Positions 31,158-36,427 of a stretch of DNA of 36,427 nt are shown piece by piece; position 1 is the stretch's first letter; each line of letters opens with the position of its first letter. This DNA is from an uncultured Prevotella sp. (GTDB taxonomy: Bacteria; Bacteroidota; Bacteroidia; Bacteroidales; Bacteroidaceae). The stretch covers positions 1-36,427 of the forward strand of contig ONHQ01000048.1 of the NCBI GenBank assembly GCA_900317685.1, written 5' to 3'. The position numbers and the translations under genes were made by a program. Under the pieces are notes generated by a model. It was given only the letters and a program-made list of their open reading frames with translations. It had not been told where the DNA came from and ran no database searches.

Positions 31158-32702
31158 TTAGCGGAGTGCTTTGTTCAGCATATAGTACATCTCGTTCCAG
31201 CGGAGCTCCTTGCGGAACTGCTCGTAGTCGGTATCTTTGTTGATGATGCAGGCCTCCATGTCTGCGATCTCAGCAAAGTCACGCCAATACTCATCGGTCA
31301 GACCGAAGCTGAAGCAGGAGTGGTGTGTGCCACCGGCATTCATCCAACATCCGACACCCACCTCAAATGTGGGCTCAGGAATCCACAGAGCAGATGCTAC
31401 AGGGAGCTTTGGCAGCGGCTGGCTCTTGATGAGGTTGACATCGTTGGCAATCAAGCGGAAGCGGTTACCCATATCAACGACTGTCGCCGTGATGCCATGG
31501 CCCTGCTTTGCTGTGAAGACAAGACGGGCTGTAGGAGTCTTGCGTACGCCGATGCCAAGGAAGTGAACCTCCAGACGTGGCTTCTCCTCTGCGATGTCGG
31601 GGTTGACCTCAAGCATGTGAGACTCCAGAATTGATGTGTTGTCGCCATCGAAGTTCAGTGTGTAATCCTCCAAGAACGATGTGCCGCCCTCCAGACCCTG
31701 GCTCATGAACCATGTGGTACGGTAGAGGCAAGCGCTCTTCCAGTCGCCCTCAGCACCGAAGCCGTAGCCGTCGTGCATCAGACGCTGAGATGCCAGGCCC
31801 GGAATCTGATCGAAGCCGCGGCCGGTCTCCTCTACGTTGACATCACCTAAGTCGTCGAAGTTGGTGGTGAAGCCTTTGGCACCATAAGCCTTCAGCACGG
31901 CACGGAGCGTAAGCTCAGCCTTGGCAGAGTTCCAGATCTTCTTGTATTCGACGCTCTTCTCGTCCTTCAAGGCATCTGCCACAACATACTCCTTGAAGTA
32001 AACGTCATGAACGAGCGCATCGACATCTTCGTCCTTCACCTTGTCGAAATACTCCATGACAGTAGAGAACTGCACGTAGTCGACATGATAGCCCAGTACC
32101 TGCTCGAAAGCCACCTTGTCACCGTCGGTCACGGCGACATTGTTCATCTGGTCGCCGAAGCGGATGATGAGGCAGTCCTGTGCGTCAGCGACACCGGCGC
32201 AGACACGCTCCCACACAGCGATGTGCTTGAGCGTCTTCTCGTCTTTCCAGTAGCCGATGACAGTCTTGCGAGGCTTGCGCAGACGAGAAAGAATATGAGC
32301 GAACTCGCGGTCGCCATGAGCACTTTGGTTAAGGTTCATGAAGTCCATGTCGATGGTGTTCCATGGTATTTTCTCGTTGTACTGAGTATGTAAGTGGAGG
32401 AGAGGCTTGCGAAGAATCTGCATTCCCTTGATCCACATCTTGGCGGGAGAGAAGGTATGCATCCAGCAGATGACACCAATACATTTGCTGTCTACGTTGG
32501 CGCGGGCCATGACATCTGCCACTTCCTTGGAGCTGTTGGCCGTACCGGCATATACGATCTTGACAGGCAGCAGGCCTGAGTTGTTCATGCCTTCTACCAT
32601 CTCTTTAGAGTGTCCGTCTACTTGCTTGACAGCGTCGCCTCCGTAAAGGAGCTGTGCACCGGTGACAAACCAGATCTCGAAATCTTTAAATGCTTTTTCC
32701 AT
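31158..32702 (-). CDS. araA: L-arabinose isomerase
   Basis: The 514-residue enzyme converts L-arabinose to L-ribulose, with a manganese ion. Catalytic residues of the family are in view: glutamates in GYGFGAEGDWK and SFLEDYTLNF, histidines in LESHMLEV and AGGTHHSCFSFG. The FMNLNQSAHGDREF motif near residue 125 is typical of AraA. E. coli AraA has 500 residues. The ATG at 32702 is 53 bases after araD. It is the first catabolic step after uptake. Confidence 0.97.
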   Translation of the reverse strand: MEKAFKDFEIWFVTGAQLLYGGDAVKQVDGHSKEMVEGMNNSGLLPVKIVYAGTANSSKEVADVMARANVDSKCIGVICWMHTFSPAKMWIKGMQILRKPLLHLHTQYNEKIPWNTIDMDFMNLNQSAHGDREFAHILSRLRKPRKTVIGYWKDEKTLKHIAVWERVCAGVADAQDCLIIRFGDQMNNVAVTDGDKVAFEQVLGYHVDYVQFSTVMEYFDKVKDEDVDALVHDVYFKEYVVADALKDEKSVEYKKIWNSAKAELTLRAVLKAYGAKGFTTNFDDLGDVNVEETGRGFDQIPGLASQRLMHDGYGFGAEGDWKSACLYRTTWFMSQGLEGGTSFLEDYTLNFDGDNTSILESHMLEVNPDIAEEKPRLEVHFLGIGVRKTPTARLVFTAKQGHGITATVVDMGNRFRLIANDVNLIKSQPLPKLPVASALWIPEPTFEVGVGCWMNAGGTHHSCFSFGLTDEYWRDFAEIADMEACIINKDTDYEQFRKELRWNEMYYMLNKALR

Positions 32703-32755
32703 GATGATTGTTTGGTTGATATGTTTTTAATATAATTTGACTGTGGAAGTACCCA

Positions 32756-33454
32756 TTATTTCTTTTTCTGACCATAGTAGGCGTTGGGGCCATGCTTGCG
32801 GGAGAAGTGCTTCTCCACGAGCAAAGGATTCATCTTGGTCTGTGGATTCACGGAGAAAGAGACGAAAGCCATCTTGGCCACTTGCTCGGCTACGACGGCA
32901 TGATAGACGGCCTCGTCAGGATCCTTGCCCCAGGTGAAGGGGCCGTGATTCTTGACAAGAACACCGGGTGTATGCACATAGTTGATATGGTCTTTCTTGA
33001 ACTTATCTACAATCACAACACCCGTGTTGTACTCATACTCATCCATCTGATCCTTTGTCATGTCATCCGTACATGGTATGGCATCGTGGAAGTAGTCGGC
33101 GTGAGTTGTACCGATGTTGGGAATGTCGCATCCTGCCTGCGCCCAGGCTGTAGCGTAGGTGGAGTGGGTGTGTACCACACCACCGATCTCCGGGAAGTTA
33201 CGATAGAGAACGAGGTGGGTAGGCGTGTCGGAAGAGGGATTCAGATCGCCTTCCACCACCTTGCCGGTCTTCAAGTCCACGACGACCATATCGCTGGCTT
33301 TCATGGTGTCATAGCTGACACCGGATGGCTTGATGACAACGAGACCTTTCTCGCGGTCAATACCTGAGACATTGCCCCAAGTGAAGAGTACCAACTGATG
33401 TTTTACCAAATCGAGATTGGCACGATATACTTTTTCTTTTAATTCTTCTAACAT
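32756..33454 (-). CDS. araD: L-ribulose-5-phosphate 4-epimerase
   Basis: The 232-residue class II aldolase-like zinc enzyme converts L-ribulose 5-phosphate to D-xylulose 5-phosphate. The zinc histidines are in [14 protein letters not shown] (about 94-107) and [16 protein letters not shown] (about 161-176). [10 protein letters not shown] and KPSGVSYD near the start are family marks. Length matches E. coli AraD (231). The gap to araR is only 5 bases. Confidence 0.96.
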   Translation of the reverse strand: MLEELKEKVYRANLDLVKHQLVLFTWGNVSGIDREKGLVVIKPSGVSYDTMKASDMVVVDLKTGKVVEGDLNPSSDTPTHLVLYRNFPEIGGVVHTHSTYATAWAQAGCDIPNIGTTHADYFHDAIPCTDDMTKDQMDEYEYNTGVVIVDKFKKDHINYVHTPGVLVKNHGPFTWGKDPDEAVYHAVVAEQVAKMAFVSFSVNPQTKMNPLLVEKHFSRKHGPNAYYGQKKK

Positions 33455-33459
33455 GATAG

Positions 33460-34137
33460 TTATAACTTAAATTCAGGATCTTCGTCATACGCTTTGCTGT
33501 TGAACCGATAGAGGGCAGCGCCGCGCTTGGAAGTCAATTTGTCGATTTTGTCGGTTTTCTCTATGAAATCGATCTGCTTGATGCGCTTGCGGAAGTTGCG
33601 CTTGTCGATCTCTGTGCCTAAGATGGCCTCATAGACATGCTGCAACTGCGTCAAGGTAAACAGCTCCGGCAGAAGGTTAAAACTCAGAGGTTCGGTGTTG
33701 ATGTGGCGCCGCAACATCGCCAGGGCGTCTTTTACCATAATGTTATGGTCGGAATAGAGCTTTGGCATGTTTTCCACCGGTACCCATTCGAGGCCATAAC
33801 GCTCACGAAGCGAGTCATCATAGTCTTTCACGTTGATCAGTGCGCAATAGGCTACGGAGATGACACGCTCACCCGGATCACGGTCGATGGCTCCGAAGGC
33901 TCCCACCTGCCGCATGTAGAGTTCTGTTAAGCCGGTGAGCTCTTGTAGAACTCTCTGGGCAGCTTCTGTCAGACTTTCCTGAGGTCCGACGAAGCCACCA
34001 TAGAGTGACCATTCTCCGCGTCCCGGATCCATCTGCCGTTTGCCGATAAGCAGCTTCAGCTTATCTTCTTCAAAGCCGAAGACGATGCAGTCAACAGAGA
34101 CCCATACTTTAGAGTGTTCACTATAAAATCCTGTCAT
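33460..34137 (-). CDS. araR: NUDIX-type arabinose regulator AraR
   Basis: The 225-residue protein has an N-terminal Nudix fold and a C-terminal winged helix ([26 protein letters not shown] and KRGAALYRF), the layout of the NUDIX-related regulators of Bacteroidota, of which AraR of B. thetaiotaomicron is the studied example; L-arabinose is the effector there. The Nudix box (48-70) is degenerate: after GFVGPQE the canonical REUxEE reads RVLQEL, so two glutamates are lost and hydrolysis is unlikely. The gene lies within the operon it presumably controls. Its operator would be before the epimerase gene, outside the window. Confidence 0.92.
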   Translation of the reverse strand: MTGFYSEHSKVWVSVDCIVFGFEEDKLKLLIGKRQMDPGRGEWSLYGGFVGPQESLTEAAQRVLQELTGLTELYMRQVGAFGAIDRDPGERVISVAYCALINVKDYDDSLRERYGLEWVPVENMPKLYSDHNIMVKDALAMLRRHINTEPLSFNLLPELFTLTQLQHVYEAILGTEIDKRNFRKRIKQIDFIEKTDKIDKLTSKRGAALYRFNSKAYDEDPEFKL

Positions 34138-34149
34138 GTGTATATGGGA

Positions 34150-35883
34150 TTAGAAGAAATACCAATAGAAGGCACCGCAAAGTGCAACTACACCTAATGA
34201 GGCAATGATGTCTCCTACGCTCCAGCTGTCGCGGATCTGTTTGCGGTATTCAGGTGTGAAAGTGATAGCGGCGATCTGTTCCTGAGAGGGTGCCTTGGTG
34301 AACATGGAGATGACAAACATCATCACAATGATGAACACTAACAGCCAGCACTCAAAGATCAGCCAGTTGGTCTGCCAGAACCATGTGGTGTTCTCCCAGA
34401 AGGCACCTGTCATGGCGGCATCGCCGTTATGAGTGATGACATTGGTGACGAGACGGAGCATACCAATCACGAAGCCACCGATGAGTCCCCATTGTCCTGC
34501 CATAGGAGTGATCTTCTTGGAGAAGATACCGAGAGAGAATACGGCGACCATAGCCGGGGCCAACAACGACTGTATGTTCTGCAGATAGCTGTAGAGGGTG
34601 TCCATGCTCATCATGATTGGCATCCATGCCAAGCCCAAGAGAACGACAGCAACGGTGGCCAGACGACCGACGAGCACGTAGTGAGCCTCGCTCTTGCCAG
34701 CACGCAGCGGCTTGTAGAAGTCCTCGGTGAACAGAGTTGCGCAAGAGTTGAAGAAGGCGGCAAGAGAAGTAACCAGGGCACTGATGAAACCGATGGTCAC
34801 AATGCCCTTTACGCCGGCGGGCAGCACATCTTTCACCATCAGGGCAAAGGCGGCATCGGTGTTGTTCATCACCAAACCATATTTGGCAGGATTAGCTGCC
34901 AAGGCTGCTGCGATCATACCAGGAATCAAGAACATGAAGACTGGAAGAAGCTTGAAGTAGCCTGCGCAGATGGTACCGCGGCGGGCACGTTTCATCACGA
35001 CGCTATTGTCCTCGCCCTTGGTCTGACCAAGTACACGCTGTACGATGTGCTGGTCGGTGCACCAGTACCAGAAACCGATGATAGAGGCTCCGAGGAAGAC
35101 AACGAATCCGGGATACTCATGGTACATAGGATCACCCTCGCTCCAGTGGAACATGTGTGTGGTGCCGTAGCCATTGTGCAGATGACTGCAATAGGTCATC
35201 ATATTGCTCCAACCCTGAGTGATGCTTCCGTCGCCTAATGTTGCCAAGCCAAGGAAAAGTACCAGGAAGGAACCGATGATCAGAATAGGAGTTTGAATGG
35301 CAGACATCGTCATCACGCCCTTCATACCACCGAAGATGGTAAAGACAGCGGTGATGAAGATCAGTCCCAGAGCACCATACCAGAAGGGGATACCTAACAG
35401 ATACTCGAAGAAAATACCTCCCGTGAAGGCTGTCACACTCACTTTTGTGAGCACGTAAGCCACCAGCGTGATGATGCTCAGCCAAGAGCCAGTAGCCTTG
35501 GTATAGCGGAATTTAAGGAATTCCGGCATCGTAATAATTCGGCCCAGCTTGTTGTTGAGCAATTGATAGAAGGGTACGAAGAGCCAACCGAGGATGAGGA
35601 TCATCCAACCTTGCATCTCCCAGTGGGCCATGCCTACACCATCTTTGGCTCCTGTACCTGCCAAACCGACAAGGTGCTCAGAACCAATGTTGGCGGCGAA
35701 GATGGCAGCGCCAATTACCCACCAGGGCTCTCCCTTACCAAAGAGGTAGTCCTGACTGTCAGCGCCTTTCATCTTGCGCTTGTCCTTCATAATGCTTCTG
35801 TAGACGGCCACGGCCACCAAGCCTATGCCTATGGCAAGTACCACCCAGTCAAGCCAAATAAATTCTTTTGCGTTCCAGTTCAT
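34150..35883 (-). CDS. Sodium:sugar symporter (SSS family), probable arabinose transporter
   Basis: The 577-residue inner-membrane protein has about 14 membrane segments and the SSS family patterns: FAANIGSEHLVGLAGTGAKDG near residue 60, GWLFVPFYQLLNNKLGRIITMPEFLKFRY, and WYWCTDQHIVQRVLG near residue 275. It is of the SglT type and couples sugar entry to sodium. Position as second gene of the arabinose operon points to arabinose, called AraP in Bacteroides. It starts 36 bases after the epimerase and ends 12 bases before araR. Confidence 0.93.
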   Translation of the reverse strand: MNWNAKEFIWLDWVVLAIGIGLVAVAVYRSIMKDKRKMKGADSQDYLFGKGEPWWVIGAAIFAANIGSEHLVGLAGTGAKDGVGMAHWEMQGWMILILGWLFVPFYQLLNNKLGRIITMPEFLKFRYTKATGSWLSIITLVAYVLTKVSVTAFTGGIFFEYLLGIPFWYGALGLIFITAVFTIFGGMKGVMTMSAIQTPILIIGSFLVLFLGLATLGDGSITQGWSNMMTYCSHLHNGYGTTHMFHWSEGDPMYHEYPGFVVFLGASIIGFWYWCTDQHIVQRVLGQTKGEDNSVVMKRARRGTICAGYFKLLPVFMFLIPGMIAAALAANPAKYGLVMNNTDAAFALMVKDVLPAGVKGIVTIGFISALVTSLAAFFNSCATLFTEDFYKPLRAGKSEAHYVLVGRLATVAVVLLGLAWMPIMMSMDTLYSYLQNIQSLLAPAMVAVFSLGIFSKKITPMAGQWGLIGGFVIGMLRLVTNVITHNGDAAMTGAFWENTTWFWQTNWLIFECWLLVFIIVMMFVISMFTKAPSQEQIAAITFTPEYRKQIRDSWSVGDIIASLGVVALCGAFYWYFF

Positions 35884-35919
35884 AGTTTTTGTTATTAGTA
35901 TGTTTGTTATGAGAATCGG

Positions 35920-36427
35920 TTATTTCTTCACAGAAAACTTATACACGAGGTGACTGTAGTAAGTCTGTCCCGGCTTGAGGAATGGATTAGAAATCTCCCA
36001 GCCCTTGGCTTTTTGGTTGATTTTGGTAGGACTGTCGGGGTATTTCTGACTTTCAAAGCAGACACTGACATGTTTCGGATACTTGATACCGTGTTTACAA
36101 GGAATGCCTGTTCCCTGGAAATTACCTGTGTATACCTGCAAGCCCGGCTCATTGGTAAACACCTCCAGCAGAATGCCGGTCTTAGGCGAGAACAGGCTTG
36201 CTGCCACCTGTGTGTCATCGCCTTTACCATTCTTGAAAGTATTCAGGCACCAGTTATGGTCGTAGCCTGTGGCGTTATGGATTTGGTCATAGGTGGTGTC
36301 TGTGATGGTCTTCTGAATAGCGTGAGGCTTGCGGAAGTCCATCGGTGTGCCGGTCACATCGCGGATCTCACCCGTGGGAATATATTTGGCATCTGATGGG
36401 GTGAACTTGTCGGCATTGATATACATG
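35920..36427 (-). CDS. Aldose 1-epimerase (mutarotase), partial: C-terminal 168 residues
   Basis: The stop is at 35920-35922 and the frame runs past the window edge, so the N-terminal half is not seen. The visible part has the GalM family residues: TGYDHNWCLN, with the substrate-binding aspartate, and TNEPGLQVYTGNF with the catalytic glutamate. A periplasmic or cytoplasmic location cannot be judged without the N-terminus. It converts sugar anomers for uptake or isomerisation and is the first visible gene of the arabinose operon. Confidence 0.93.
   Translation of the reverse strand, partial: MYINADKFTPSDAKYIPTGEIRDVTGTPMDFRKPHAIQKTITDTTYDQIHNATGYDHNWCLNTFKNGKGDDTQVAASLFSPKTGILLEVFTNEPGLQVYTGNFQGTGIPCKHGIKYPKHVSVCFESQKYPDSPTKINQKAKGWEISNPFLKPGQTYYSHLVYKFSVKK

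Noticed and set aside
1-36427. tRNA or rRNA genes, including a tRNA as integration site
   Set aside because: No cloverleaf with a GGTTCGA-type T arm or rRNA segment was noticed in the intergenic stretches on reading both strands by eye; a tRNAscan-SE run would settle it.

Overview
The window looks like a chromosomal segment of a Bacteroidota member, most likely Prevotella in the broad sense (Prevotella/Segatella/Hallella). Evidence: promoters of the Bacteroidota type (TTTG, about 20 bp, TAnnTTTG), Bacteroidota-restricted families (DUF5686, DUF4296, DUF3127, BT4734-like/DUF3987 primase-helicase), a long 1215-residue IleS, and an arabinose operon with a NUDIX-type AraR. No tRNA, rRNA, CRISPR array, transposase or integrase was seen.

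Region 1 (1-7,943) is a defence island. On the minus strand lies a decayed DpnII-like restriction-modification locus: a 36-codon stump of a Dam/DpnM-type adenine methylase, a probable PD-(D/E)XK endonuclease with an N-terminal winged helix, and a DpnA-like methyltransferase carrying an N-terminal DpnD/PcfM-like domain. Five GATC sites cluster in front of the methyltransferase gene. Divergently, on the plus strand, a good promoter drives two adjacent genes of unknown function (2542-4383). Behind a second good promoter follow a MutH/Sau3AI-family endonuclease and a C5-cytosine methyltransferase with an unusual C-terminal extension.

Region 2 (about 8,000-13,260) is a GC-richer, phage- or plasmid-like cassette. 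A small hypothetical gene is followed by a translationally coupled set (DUF3127 protein, BRO antirepressor, 103-residue unknown), then a primase-helicase and a DUF5675 protein, closed by a strong terminator. The primase-helicase gene is broken near its 5' end by a one-base frameshift, and its reading frame has absorbed two kinds of palindromic repeat, one of which also lies just upstream. Region 3 (13,349-14,179) holds a promoter, a possible 35-residue ORF and an Abi-like HEPN protein.

Region 4 (14,223-26,854) is ordinary housekeeping: engB, an ABC-F ATPase and a DUF5686 outer-membrane protein on the minus strand; ileS, lspA, a DUF4296 lipoprotein, nadC and a C69 dipeptidase on the plus strand. 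Region 5 (26,882 to the end) is an eight-gene minus-strand L-arabinose operon: aldose epimerase (cut by the window edge), sodium:sugar symporter, AraR, araD, araA, a ribulokinase-like FGGY kinase, transketolase and rpiB. It runs from uptake to the pentose phosphate pathway, with stable hairpins at two gene junctions. The operon promoter lies beyond the window.
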